A DNA stretch of 64,000 nucleotides from Phytohabitans rumicis (GTDB lineage Bacteria; Actinomycetota; Actinomycetes; Mycobacteriales; Micromonosporaceae). Positions 7,066-15,550 of this stretch are shown one piece after another; the stretch's first letter is position 1, and every line of letters starts with the position of its first letter. Below the pieces are notes generated by a model. The model worked only from the letters and a program-made list of their open reading frames with translations. It did no database searches and had not been told where the DNA came from. The stretch lies in contig NZ_BLPG01000001.1 in assembly GCF_011764445.1 (NCBI RefSeq), positions 3,348,001 through 3,412,000 of the forward strand, given 5' to 3'. Made by a program: the position numbers and the translations under genes.

Positions 7066-10000
7066 TGGATCCGCCGGTACCCCGCCACAGCCCACCGTCG
7101 CCGGGCCCACCGCGACCGCGGCGCGGGCCCGACCTGACCTGGAGCGAACTGGCCGACGGCCTGTGGCTGGCCGGCCACGAGGCGTCGGCCAGTGCGTCCA
7201 GTGCGGCGGTCGACCCGAAACCGGTGCGGGCACCGCCGGTCACGCCCAGCGAGCCGGCGAGTGCCAGCCCGGACCCGGAGGACGTCGCCGCGCCCGCCCC
7301 CGACCACCGATCCGACGCCGCCGGCCCGGACGGCACGCCCCCCGGATTCGACCTCCTGCTGGAAGTGGGCGGCCCAAGCCTGGGCGAGGTCGCTGGCTGG
7401 CCGGCCGTGCCCGCGCTGCGAAACCCGACCGTCATCGTCAGGGCGCTGCGGCCGTTGAAGCGGATGGTCCCATCCCGGCGCAACTGGGTGCCGGACGAGG
7501 AGGCGACCGCCGAGCGGAGCGCCGACGATCCACTGTGGTTGCCGGTCTTCCGCCCCGCGGCCGAGCACCGCTGGGACCTTGTCCTCGTCGTGGACGACGG
7601 GCCGTCGATGGTGGTCTGGCGCCGGACGGTCAAACAATTCACCCAGACGCTCCAGCGCTCCGGCGTCTTCCAGAACGTCCACACCCGACTGTTGACGACC
7701 GCGACCACCGATCCGGATGCCCTGTACATCCGCGGCCTGGACCGTGCCTCGCTGGCAGCGGCGCCGTTCGAGCTGCTGGAGCACACCGGTCGGCGGATCA
7801 TCCTGGTGCTGACCGACGGCGCCGCCCCGGCCTGGTCGAGCCGGGCCGCGCTGACCGTCCTGCGGCGCTGGGGCCGGGTGATGCCGACCGCCGTGATACA
7901 CCTGCTCCCGCAACAGTTCTGGCACCGCACCGGGGTCGCGCCACGACGAGTACGGCTCCGCGCCCCCGCTCCAGGAGCCGCCAACACCCGGCTGGTTTGC
8001 GTGCCGCGCGACATCGCCCTCGACGAACCGGAGTGGGTGCACCCCACCGACCCGCGGCGGTGCCCGATCCCGGTGCTCGAGTTGGAAGAGCGATGGCTCA
8101 AGGCGTGGGTGCGGCTCCTCGTCGGCGGCCCTTCCAGCGAGATCGACTTGACCGCGATCACCGCCCCGGCACAGCCGGTGGACGCGCCGCCTGGGCTCGC
8201 CGATGCGCCCGCTAGCCGGTCGCCAGACGGCGCACGGGCCCAGGTTTCCCAGTTTCGGGCGACCGCCACGCCGACCGCGTTCGCGCTCGCCACACACCTC
8301 GCTGCGGCGCCGCTCAATCTGCCGGTGGTCCACATGATCCAGGCCGTTCTGCTACCGCGTTCCGAGCCCCGGCACCTCGCCGAGATATACGCCAGTGGCC
8401 TGCTCCGCCCGACGTCCGCGGCCGAGCGGCTCGACGTTCCTGACAAGGTGACGCTCGACTTCGCCGACGGCGTACGGGAGGAACTGCTGTCCATCGGGCG
8501 ACGCGGCGACACCATGCGGGTGCTGCGGGCGGTCGACGAGTTCCTCGGGCCCATCGTGGAAGCGGTGAGCGGGCTGGGCGATGCCGTCGAACGGCCCGAG
8601 GAGGCCAAGGATCGCTTCGTCACCGCGGAGACCAAGCCGTTCATCGCCGTCGAGCAGGCCGCCCTCCAGGCGCTCTCCGGCCGGCACCTCGCCCGCTCCC
8701 GCCGACTGCGGGAAGCGCTGAACCAGGCAACCGACGCCGAGGCCGAGCGGTCGTCGGATTCGCACCCCCCGCCCAACGTTACGGAGGAACCGATGTCGAC
8801 GTCGTCAGCGCAAGGCGAGCGTTCGGCGCGCCTGCCGTCAATGCCCCCAGCGACCGATGGCTGCGAGGTCGAGCCCAGCGCGCTAGCTGGCCTGACACCC
8901 GAGCCCGAGCCCACCCGGCCGATCCGACGGCGTACCGCCATCACGCAGCCGACGGTGTGGGGAAACATTCCTCCACGCAACCCGAACTTCACCGGCCGGG
9001 TGCAGCTGTTGACCAGCCTCCACGACCGCCTGATCGCGGGCACCACCGCGGTCCTGCCCGAGGCCCTGCACGGCATGGGCGGCGTGGGCAAGTCTCAACT
9101 GGCCATCGAGTACGTCTACCGGCACCAGGACGAGTACGACCTGATCTGGTGGATACCCGCCGAGCGCACGGCGCAGATCCGGCAGGCACTGAGCGAGCTG
9201 GCGCAGCGGCTCGACCTGGAGATCGGGACCGAGGCCAACGCGACCGTGCCGGCGGTCCTGGAGGCGTTGCGGATCGGCCGGCCGTACGGAAACTGGCTGC
9301 TGGTGTTCGACAACGCCGAGAGCCCGGAGGCGGTCCGGCAGTTCTTCCCCACCGGTGGTCCCGGGTGCATCCTGGTCACGTCGCGCGACCCGCGGTGGGC
9401 GTCCCTGGCCTGGACCCTTGAGGTCGACGTCTTCACCCGGGCGGAGAGCATCGACCTGCTCCGCCGCCGCAACGAGGACCTGACCGTCGCCGACGCGGAC
9501 CGACTCGCGGCCGCCCTGGGCGACCTGCCACTCGCGATCGAGCAGGCCGCCACCTGGCGCCGCGAGACCGGCATGCCGGCGGACGAATACCTGCGGCTGC
9601 TCAACCAGAAGCACCCCGAGCTGCTCGACGACGCGCCGCCGCTGGGCTACCCCACCACGGTCGCGGCCGCCTGGAACGTCTCCCTCGACGCGCTGCGCGA
9701 GCGCAACCTCGGTGCCCTGCGGCTGCTGCAGCTCTGCGCGTTCCTCGCTCCCGAGCCGGTGTCCCGCAGCCTGTTCAGCGGCGCGCGGGCCACCGAGATC
9801 ACGCCGGAGCTCGACGAGGCGCTGCGCGACCCGATCAAGTTCGGCCGCGCCGTCCGGGAGATCAACCGGTACGGCCTGGCCCGCCTCGACCACCGCACCA
9901 ACTCCATCCAGATGCACCGCCTGGTTCAGCGTGTACTGATCGGGCAGATGGACGACGACGAGCAGGAGATGATGAGCCACGGCGCGCACCTCCTGCTGGC

Positions 10001-11426
10001 GGCGAGCGATCCCAACCAGCCGGACGACGTGGCGCACTGGACCCGGTACGGCGAACTGCACTCCCATCTCATCTCTTCCGGCGCGATCGAATGCGACGAC
10101 GGCTGGGTCCGGCGGCTGATCCTCAACGAGGCCAAGTACCTGTGGCGCCTCGGCGACCCGGAGGGCAGCCGGGAGATCGCCCAGCGCGCGTACGAGGTCT
10201 GGCGCAGCAAGCTGGGCGACGACGACCCGGAAACCCTGGAGGTCGGCCACTGGCTGGGGTTCATGCTCTTCACCGGCGCCCGCTACGGCGAAGCGGAGGA
10301 GCTCACCGCCCGCCTCCTGGCCGACTCGCGCCGGGTCCTGGGCGAGGAGCACGAGACGACGCTGACGGCGATGCAACAGGTCGCCGCCATCCGCCGGGCG
10401 GTTGGGGACTTCGACACGGCCCTGCAGATCTCGGACAACGTCTACTCCCGGACGGTACGGCTCTTCGGCGCCGACGACCCGCTCACGCTCCGGGCGGCGC
10501 ACAACCTCGCCGTGAGTCTCCGGCTGGTCGGCGAGTTCGGCCGGGCCAAGGCGCTCGACCAGGACACCGTCCAGCGGTTCGTGCTGGCGTTCGGGGAGGA
10601 CCACCCCGACACGATGATCACCCAGCTCGGCTTGATCCTCGACCAGCGCGAGCTGGGCGACTACGCCGATGCCCGCACCGCGCTCGAAGACCTCGTCGCC
10701 CGGCACCGCATGCTCTTCGGCGACATGAACTTCTTCACCCTCCGGGCGGTGCGGACCCTGTCAGTGACGCTCCGCAAGGCCGGTGACCACGCCGGGGCGC
10801 TGGCCTGCTCGGAGGACGCCCGAGCCCGGTTCACCACGCTGTACGGCCCGGATCACGCCGAGACGATGGCCGCCGAGTTGGACCTGTCCACGGACCGCCG
10901 GCAGAACGGCGACCTGCGCTCCGCCCGAGAACTGGGACGGGCGGCGCTGGACCGGTACCGGCGGGCGCTCGGCGACGACCACCCGCACACAATCGGCGCG
11001 GCCGTGAACCTCGCCACCACCCAACGCCTGCTGGGCGCCGTCGAGCAGGCGTACGCGACCGACACGGACGCGCTCGCACGCCTGCGGGCGAGCCTGGGCG
11101 AGGGCCACCTCATGACGTTGTCGTGCGCCATCAACGTCGCCAGCGACATGCACGAGCGCGGCGAGTACCAGGAGGCGCACGACCTCGACGCCGACACGCT
11201 CACGCGGCTGCGGGACAGCCTCGACGAGGATCATCCGGTCGCGCTGGCCTGCGCGGCGAACCTCGCCGTCGACCTGCGAGCGCTCGGCCGGATCGACGAG
11301 GCGCAGACCCGGCACACGGAGACGATGGCCCGCTTCATCGAGGTGCTCGGGCGCGAACACCCGGCCAGCAGGGAGGCGGCCGAGTGGACCCGGGCCAACT
11401 GCGACATGTACCCGATGCCGTTGTGA
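7065..11426 (+). CDS. SAV_2336-N / NB-ARC / TPR fusion (FxSxx-COOH system TPR type)
   Basis: A protein of 1453 residues starting at GTG 7065, which overlaps the MoxR stop (TAGTG); an in-frame GTG at 7035 is the alternative. Residues ~60-480 resemble the SAV_2336 N-terminal, vWA-like domain (RALRPLKRMVPSRRNWVPDE; WDLVLVVDDGPSMVVW). After a linker comes an NB-ARC STAND ATPase beginning VWGNIPPRNPNFTGR, with Walker A GMGGVGKS at residues 670-677, Walker B NWLLVFDNAE, and PGCILVTSRD. That entry sequence is typical of the 'FxSxx-COOH system tetratricopeptide repeat protein'. Residues ~1030-1453 hold about ten 42-residue TPR units (LGDDDPETL, LGEEHETTL, FGEDHPDTM, LGDDHPHTI and others). Expected role: sensor/scaffold that recognises a ligand or the modified peptide. 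Confidence 0.8.
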   Translation: MDPPVPRHSPPSPGPPRPRRGPDLTWSELADGLWLAGHEASASASSAAVDPKPVRAPPVTPSEPASASPDPEDVAAPAPDHRSDAAGPDGTPPGFDLLLEVGGPSLGEVAGWPAVPALRNPTVIVRALRPLKRMVPSRRNWVPDEEATAERSADDPLWLPVFRPAAEHRWDLVLVVDDGPSMVVWRRTVKQFTQTLQRSGVFQNVHTRLLTTATTDPDALYIRGLDRASLAAAPFELLEHTGRRIILVLTDGAAPAWSSRAALTVLRRWGRVMPTAVIHLLPQQFWHRTGVAPRRVRLRAPAPGAANTRLVCVPRDIALDEPEWVHPTDPRRCPIPVLELEERWLKAWVRLLVGGPSSEIDLTAITAPAQPVDAPPGLADAPASRSPDGARAQVSQFRATATPTAFALATHLAAAPLNLPVVHMIQAVLLPRSEPRHLAEIYASGLLRPTSAAERLDVPDKVTLDFADGVREELLSIGRRGDTMRVLRAVDEFLGPIVEAVSGLGDAVERPEEAKDRFVTAETKPFIAVEQAALQALSGRHLARSRRLREALNQATDAEAERSSDSHPPPNVTEEPMSTSSAQGERSARLPSMPPATDGCEVEPSALAGLTPEPEPTRPIRRRTAITQPTVWGNIPPRNPNFTGRVQLLTSLHDRLIAGTTAVLPEALHGMGGVGKSQLAIEYVYRHQDEYDLIWWIPAERTAQIRQALSELAQRLDLEIGTEANATVPAVLEALRIGRPYGNWLLVFDNAESPEAVRQFFPTGGPGCILVTSRDPRWASLAWTLEVDVFTRAESIDLLRRRNEDLTVADADRLAAALGDLPLAIEQAATWRRETGMPADEYLRLLNQKHPELLDDAPPLGYPTTVAAAWNVSLDALRERNLGALRLLQLCAFLAPEPVSRSLFSGARATEITPELDEALRDPIKFGRAVREINRYGLARLDHRTNSIQMHRLVQRVLIGQMDDDEQEMMSHGAHLLLAASDPNQPDDVAHWTRYGELHSHLISSGAIECDDGWVRRLILNEAKYLWRLGDPEGSREIAQRAYEVWRSKLGDDDPETLEVGHWLGFMLFTGARYGEAEELTARLLADSRRVLGEEHETTLTAMQQVAAIRRAVGDFDTALQISDNVYSRTVRLFGADDPLTLRAAHNLAVSLRLVGEFGRAKALDQDTVQRFVLAFGEDHPDTMITQLGLILDQRELGDYADARTALEDLVARHRMLFGDMNFFTLRAVRTLSVTLRKAGDHAGALACSEDARARFTTLYGPDHAETMAAELDLSTDRRQNGDLRSARELGRAALDRYRRALGDDHPHTIGAAVNLATTQRLLGAVEQAYATDTDALARLRASLGEGHLMTLSCAINVASDMHERGEYQEAHDLDADTLTRLRDSLDEDHPVALACAANLAVDLRALGRIDEAQTRHTETMARFIEVLGREHPASREAAEWTRANCDMYPMPL

Positions 11427-11451
11427 GCGCACCTGGGCGGTCGCGAGTCCG

Positions 11452-12678
11452 CTAGGCCGCGGCCGGCCAATGGTGGACGATCGCTGCCCGGGCCGACCGC
11501 AGGCCGTCCGAGCTTTCCGCCGCGACCGTCTCCAAGGCTTCGACGAGCGACTCCCTACCGTGCGGGTACCGGGCGCACGTCCGGACGATGTGGAGCAGGT
11601 GCACCCAGTCCCGGGAGTCGCTGGGGACGTTGCCGCCGATCTCCCGCGGCAGCAGGCTGAGCAGGAGCAGGCGGCCGGCCGGCTCGTTCATCAGGTCGAT
11701 CTCCTGCAACGCCCGGGCGATGGCGCGCAGGCCCTGCAGCGGCAGTCGTCCCTGGTGGTCCGGCGGCGACGCGTTCCCGTCGGCGGAAGCGTCCAGTGGA
11801 TGGCAGGCACCGAGGAGGGCACGCAGGTACGCGGCCGCCACGAAGGAGGCGTACGGATGCCACGCGTCGTTCTTGGTGGCGTTGTCGCAGTAGTCGGCGA
11901 TACCGCGGACGACGTACCAGCCGATGCCTTGCAGGCCGGCGGCGACCGCCACGCCCGACGCCTCCATCTCGACGGCCCGGATCCCGTAGCGGGCCGCCAA
12001 CTCGTCGCGGCGGACGGCGTCGCGCAGCAGCCGATCCGCGCTGCCGATCGCGGCGGCGTGTACGCGCGGCAGGTCGGCCGGCCGGGACGCGTCCGGCGGA
12101 TGCGGGTGCGCGGCGCCGTCCACGTACAAGATGTCGCTTGCCGCGTGTGGACGGGCGAATCGGGTCGTCATCGCGGCCGTCAGCGTCTGCTCCCAGGGCC
12201 GCGTACCGGCGATCGCCTGGACTTCGAGCTGTCGCTGCGCGCGCAGCAGGTCGGTGGACAGCCCGCCCACGTAGCGGCGCAGGTGATCGACGCCGTCCAC
12301 CGTCCGGACGTGGTCGTAGTCGACGATTCCCTTGGCGGCCACCACGACGTCGCCGAGCCGGACATGACGCTCATGATCGGAATAGGCGGGGACGCCACCC
12401 GCGATGCCACACATCACCACGACCCGCACGGATCGAAAGCTGCGCAGCATATGGGCGCAGATTGCGGCCGCATTTCGATTGCCGTCTTCCGGAAGAACGG
12501 TAATCGTCACCACGTGCGGTCGGGCGGGCTCGGTGCTCGGGATAGTGCCGATCTCATAATGGTTGCCGTCGCCCGGTATTCGCACGGGCGCAGGAGCGTC
12601 GATCAGCGCCCGCATCGCCGCGCACTCGATCGGCAGCGGCGTGATGATGCCTATGGTGACTCGCGCCGGGGCGATCAT
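11452..12678 (-). CDS. Nucleoside phosphorylase fused to EAD2-like domain
   Basis: A protein of 408 residues. Residues 1-~290 are a PNP/MTA-nucleosidase-like fold (IGIITPLPIECAAMRAL, VVVMCGIAGGV, VEMEASGVAVAA, VVRGIADYCD, WHPYASFVAAAYL) of the kind that cleaves nucleosides or nucleotides. Residues 312-405 form an EAD2-like domain (IARALQEIDLM, LHIVRTCARYPHGRESLVEAL) sharing the 'IVRTxARxPxG' core with the VMAP protein at 4442-5941. The gene is convergent with the cassette (25 nt gap). Its ATG overlaps the stop of the membrane-protein gene (ATGA). Inference: a purine-depleting or nucleotide-modifying effector recruited by EAD-EAD pairing. Alternative: a stand-alone regulatory phosphorylase. 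Confidence 0.8.
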   Translation of the reverse strand: MIAPARVTIGIITPLPIECAAMRALIDAPAPVRIPGDGNHYEIGTIPSTEPARPHVVTITVLPEDGNRNAAAICAHMLRSFRSVRVVVMCGIAGGVPAYSDHERHVRLGDVVVAAKGIVDYDHVRTVDGVDHLRRYVGGLSTDLLRAQRQLEVQAIAGTRPWEQTLTAAMTTRFARPHAASDILYVDGAAHPHPPDASRPADLPRVHAAAIGSADRLLRDAVRRDELAARYGIRAVEMEASGVAVAAGLQGIGWYVVRGIADYCDNATKNDAWHPYASFVAAAYLRALLGACHPLDASADGNASPPDHQGRLPLQGLRAIARALQEIDLMNEPAGRLLLLSLLPREIGGNVPSDSRDWVHLLHIVRTCARYPHGRESLVEALETVAAESSDGLRSARAAIVHHWPAAA

Positions 12679-13340
12679 GCCGCCCTGCCGGCGACGTCCA
12701 CGCTATCGGGATTGGCGCCGCCCGGCGTACGCGTCGGCGCGGGCCGTATCCGTACCCGGACGACCCGCCGTATCCGCGGATGGTGGTCGACGGGTGGTGA
12801 GCGGCGTAGGTCGGCGTACCGGACGATCTGGGTGGCGAACACGCCGACCAGAACGAATTCGAGCGCGGCCGGGACGAGGGCGGCGACCGAAGGGCCGACC
12901 AGCGCGACGAAGACGACCAGCGCACCGACGCTCGGCGCGACGAAGGTCAGCATGTCGACGGCCAGCTGGCCGACCTTGCGCGACACCCGACCTCGATCCG
13001 CCCGGTGCGCGGTCTCCCAGCCGAAGACCGGCTGCCCGACCAGCCGGCGCAGCCGCGGCGCGAGGACGCGGCGCACATAGTGCCCAATGGCCGAGACTTT
13101 TTCGTCGTTGACCAGATAGGTCCAGCCCAGTACGACGCACACGGGCGGAACGGCGAGCAAAAAGTGCGGCAGGCCGGTCTGTACGATCGCGGCGATCAAC
13201 CCCGCGAGGGAAAGCAGCGTGGCGTAGATCAAATTGTCGCGGGTGCCGATGCGTTGAATCTGCTCGTCCTTAAGACGCTCGTACTCCATCAACAGGATCT
13301 CGCCCAGCGAGAGAGCACGCCGCACTCTCTCAGTATTCAT
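12675..13340 (-). CDS. Four-helix membrane protein, possible conflict-system partner
   Basis: A protein of 221 residues from ATG 13340, chosen because it overlaps the stop of the upstream glycosylase gene (ATGA); a GTG six codons upstream is the alternative. It has an N-terminal amphipathic, charged helix (GEILLMEYERLKDEQIQRIG) and then two hydrophobic hairpins (LIYATLLSLAGLIAAIVQ, LLAVPPVCVVLGWTYLV; LVVFVALVGPSVAAL, LEFVLVGVFATQIV). A basic, Pro/Arg-rich tail follows. No enzyme motif is seen. The layout recalls small 2TM/4TM membrane effectors of conflict systems, but I cannot place it in a named family. Tight coupling to the phosphorylase-EAD gene suggests a shared job, such as membrane anchoring or damage. 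Confidence 0.7.
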   Translation of the reverse strand: MNTERVRRALSLGEILLMEYERLKDEQIQRIGTRDNLIYATLLSLAGLIAAIVQTGLPHFLLAVPPVCVVLGWTYLVNDEKVSAIGHYVRRVLAPRLRRLVGQPVFGWETAHRADRGRVSRKVGQLAVDMLTFVAPSVGALVVFVALVGPSVAALVPAALEFVLVGVFATQIVRYADLRRSPPVDHHPRIRRVVRVRIRPAPTRTPGGANPDSVDVAGRAA

Positions 13341-14137
13341 TGTTGACAGGTAGGGCACCAGTAGGAGTTTCGGCCCGCCAGGCCGGAGCGTTGAATTTCG
13401 GTGCCGCAGATCAGGCAGGGCTGGCCGGCACGGCGGTAGACGTACACCTCGCCGCCGTGGCGGTCGACGCGCGGCGCGCGCCCCATCGCCTCCGGCATGT
13501 GGTGACTGTGGACGGTGTCGATCCGGCCACGCGCGACGCCTTCCTTCATCAGCTCGCGCAGGTCGGTCCAGATCTCCTGGAAGGCGCCCTCGGCGAGTCC
13601 ACGACCGGGCCGGGTCGGTGGGATGCCGGCGCGGAAGAGCACCTCGGAGACGTACACGAGGCCGGCGCCGGCCACGATCGACTGGTCGAGCAGGAGCGCG
13701 GCGAGCGGGGTGCTGCTGCGCCGGAGGCGGCCGTACGCGGCGTCCGGGTCGGCGTCGTCACGCAAGGGGTCCGCGCCGAGTCGGGCGCGCAGCGCGGAAG
13801 GCTCCTCGATCAGTTCGCAGGCGGCCGGCCCGCGCAGGTCGATCCAGTGCCGGTCGGTGGTCAGCCGCAGCCGCACCTGGCCCACCGGCGGCGGGGCGGG
13901 CCCGACGCCGTCGCTGAACACCCCGTACAGGCCCAGGTGTACGTGCAGGGTCCGGCCGCCCTCGTAGTGGTGCAGCAGGTGCTTGCCGTACGCCTCGGTG
14001 TCGAGCAGCACCGTGCCGGAGAGCAGGGTCGCGCCGGCGGCGAAGCGCCCTTGCGGGCTGGCCGCGGCGACCGGCTGGCCGGCGAGCAGCGAGCGGTGGC
14101 GGGCGGCGAGCCGGTGGATGGTGTGACCTTCGGGCAC
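13337..14137 (-). CDS. nei: Formamidopyrimidine/endonuclease VIII family DNA glycosylase (Nei2-like)
   Basis: A protein of 266 residues from GTG 14137. After removal of the initiator the protein begins PEGHTIHRLAARH, with the Pro1 and Glu2 catalytic residues of Fpg/Nei enzymes that excise oxidised bases and nick by beta/delta elimination. The TLHVHLGLYGVF strand, the helix-two-turn-helix region (LLDQSIVAGAGLVYVSEVLFRAGI) and a C-terminal zinc finger (CLICGTEIQRSGLAGRNSYWCPTC) are all present. The PEGHT start fits the Nei2 branch. Its stop overlaps the start of the membrane-protein gene (ATGA), so this repair gene heads a three-gene transcript with two possible conflict-system genes, an unusual mix. 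Confidence 0.88.
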   Translation of the reverse strand: MPEGHTIHRLAARHRSLLAGQPVAAASPQGRFAAGATLLSGTVLLDTEAYGKHLLHHYEGGRTLHVHLGLYGVFSDGVGPAPPPVGQVRLRLTTDRHWIDLRGPAACELIEEPSALRARLGADPLRDDADPDAAYGRLRRSSTPLAALLLDQSIVAGAGLVYVSEVLFRAGIPPTRPGRGLAEGAFQEIWTDLRELMKEGVARGRIDTVHSHHMPEAMGRAPRVDRHGGEVYVYRRAGQPCLICGTEIQRSGLAGRNSYWCPTCQQ

Positions 14138-14187
14138 CGCGGGATTCTAGTGCATGGTTTCGCATGCATCTGGGTAACTGCGGAACC

Positions 14188-14634
14188 ATGCGGATCCCGA
14201 CATTGACCCGACGTGGCGAACCGGCCCCGGTCGCCGACGAGACCCCCACCAAACCGATCACCACGCCGGAGAAGGAGCGGGTCGAGACCCGCCCCGCGCC
14301 GCGCGGCCCACGCCCCCGGGCCAGCATCTTCGCGACCCTTACCCTGATCGCCGGCGTCATGGCGGCGCTGGCCGTGCTCACCGGCGTGCTCGCCGGGTAC
14401 GGCATCGCGCTGGGCGCCGTCACCGTGTTGCTGTCGATCGCCGGCATCGCGGCGACCAGCAAGCGGCACGTGGCCGGCAAGTCGGACGCCATGCTCGGGC
14501 TGGTCCTGGGGCTGGCCGCGATCGTGGTTGGCGTGCTCGTCGTCACCGACCAGCTCACCTGGCTCACCACGGCCAGCGACAAGGTCGGCGAGCTGCGCAA
14601 CTGGCTGGACGCCCAGACCGTGGACCGGTTCTAA
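14188..14634 (+). CDS. Small membrane protein, DUF4190-like
   Basis: A protein of 148 residues from ATG 14188; an upstream in-frame ATG at 14164 is possible, and neither has a strong RBS. A basic, Pro-rich cytoplasmic N-terminus (RRGEPAPVADETPTKPIT) is followed by hydrophobic segments ATLTLIAGVMAALAVLTGVL, IALGAVTVLLSIAGIAA and LGLVLGLAAIVVGVLVVT. A short amphipathic tail closes it. The GlyAla-rich hairpin plus MLGLVLGLAAI motif resembles DUF4190-type actinobacterial proteins. Function unknown. It is divergent from the glycosylase gene, 50 nt away. Confidence 0.7.
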   Translation: MRIPTLTRRGEPAPVADETPTKPITTPEKERVETRPAPRGPRPRASIFATLTLIAGVMAALAVLTGVLAGYGIALGAVTVLLSIAGIAATSKRHVAGKSDAMLGLVLGLAAIVVGVLVVTDQLTWLTTASDKVGELRNWLDAQTVDRF

Positions 14635-14743
14635 GGTCAACACAACGAATCGCCGTCGAGACCACCAAGATACGCAACAAACCACGGCACTAAGCAAGAT
14701 TCAATGGTGGTTCTCGACGGTGAACGCCCCGTAGCGTAGCGGT

Positions 14744-15550
14744 ATGACGATGCACGCCACCAGCCGCCGCTACCTGATGTGCCGGCCGACGTACTTCGCC
14801 GTCGAATATGCGATCAATCCCTGGATGGACCCGACCGCGCCGGTCGACGCCGCCCTGGCCGTACGCCAGTGGGAGGCGCTGCGCCGGGTCTACGTCGACC
14901 TCGGGCACACCGTCGACGACATCGAGCCGCTCCCCGGCCTCCCCGACATGGTCTTCGCCGCCAACGGCGCCACCGTCATCGACGGCAAGGTGCTGGCGGT
15001 GCAGTTCCGCGACCCGCAGCGGGCCGACGAGGCGCCCGCCTACCGCGACTGGTTCGAGCGGGCCGGCTTCGAGACGTACGAGGCCAAGCACGTCAACGAG
15101 GGCGAGGGCGACATGCTCCTCGCCGGCGACCTGCTGCTGGCCGGCACCGGCTTCCGCACCACGCCCGCCGCGCACGACCGGGCGCAGGAGATCTTCGGCC
15201 GCCCGGTGATCACGCTCCAGCTCGTCGACCCGCGCTACTACCACCTGGACACCGCGCTGTGCGTACTCGATGAGCGCACCGTGGCGTACCTCCCGGAAGC
15301 CTTCTCTCCCGGCAGCCAGGCCGCGCTGCGGCGGCTCTTTCCCGACGCGGTCCTCGCGTCGCCCGCGGACGCCGAGGTGCTCGGCCTGAACGCGGTCAGC
15401 GACGGGCGGCACGTCGTGCTCCCGGTCCAGGCCACCGGCCTGGCTGCCGCGCTCAGAGATCGCGGGTACGACACAATGGGCGTTGATTTGTCCGAACTGC
15501 GCAAGGCTGGAGGCGGCCCGAAGTGCTGCACGTTGGAGGTCAGGAAGTGA
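14744..15550 (+). CDS. ddaH: Dimethylargininase (arginine-deiminase superfamily)
   Basis: A protein of 268 residues with the N,N-dimethylarginine dimethylaminohydrolase fold, which hydrolyses methylated arginines to citrulline. Substrate-pocket motifs are PWMDPTAPVD, PGLPDMVFAANGA and EGEGDMLLAG; the catalytic His is in YYHLDTAL and the nucleophilic Cys in the terminal PKCCTLEVR (residues 261-262). The gene overlaps the ornithine aminotransferase gene by four bases (GTGA), so the two form an operon for using arginine-derived nitrogen. Some close homologues are annotated as arginine or agmatine hydrolases, so the true substrate is not settled. Confidence 0.85.
   Translation: MTMHATSRRYLMCRPTYFAVEYAINPWMDPTAPVDAALAVRQWEALRRVYVDLGHTVDDIEPLPGLPDMVFAANGATVIDGKVLAVQFRDPQRADEAPAYRDWFERAGFETYEAKHVNEGEGDMLLAGDLLLAGTGFRTTPAAHDRAQEIFGRPVITLQLVDPRYYHLDTALCVLDERTVAYLPEAFSPGSQAALRRLFPDAVLASPADAEVLGLNAVSDGRHVVLPVQATGLAAALRDRGYDTMGVDLSELRKAGGGPKCCTLEVRK

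Noticed and set aside
6752-9091. Long open frame of 779 codons on the minus strand
   Set aside because: It lies entirely opposite the MoxR and NB-ARC genes, has no recognisable domains and an Arg/Ser-rich shadow composition typical of GC-rich antisense frames.
8883-10706. Open frame of 607 codons on the minus strand opposite the NB-ARC/TPR gene
   Set aside because: A composition shadow of the TPR gene; the sense frame has clear NB-ARC and TPR motifs.
2123-13340. Search for an FxsB radical SAM, an FxsC TIR-like protein or a lanthipeptide synthetase in the locus
   Set aside because: No CxxxCxxC or LanM-type sequence is present between 0.9 and 14 kb; only the HExxH enzyme remains as a modifier.
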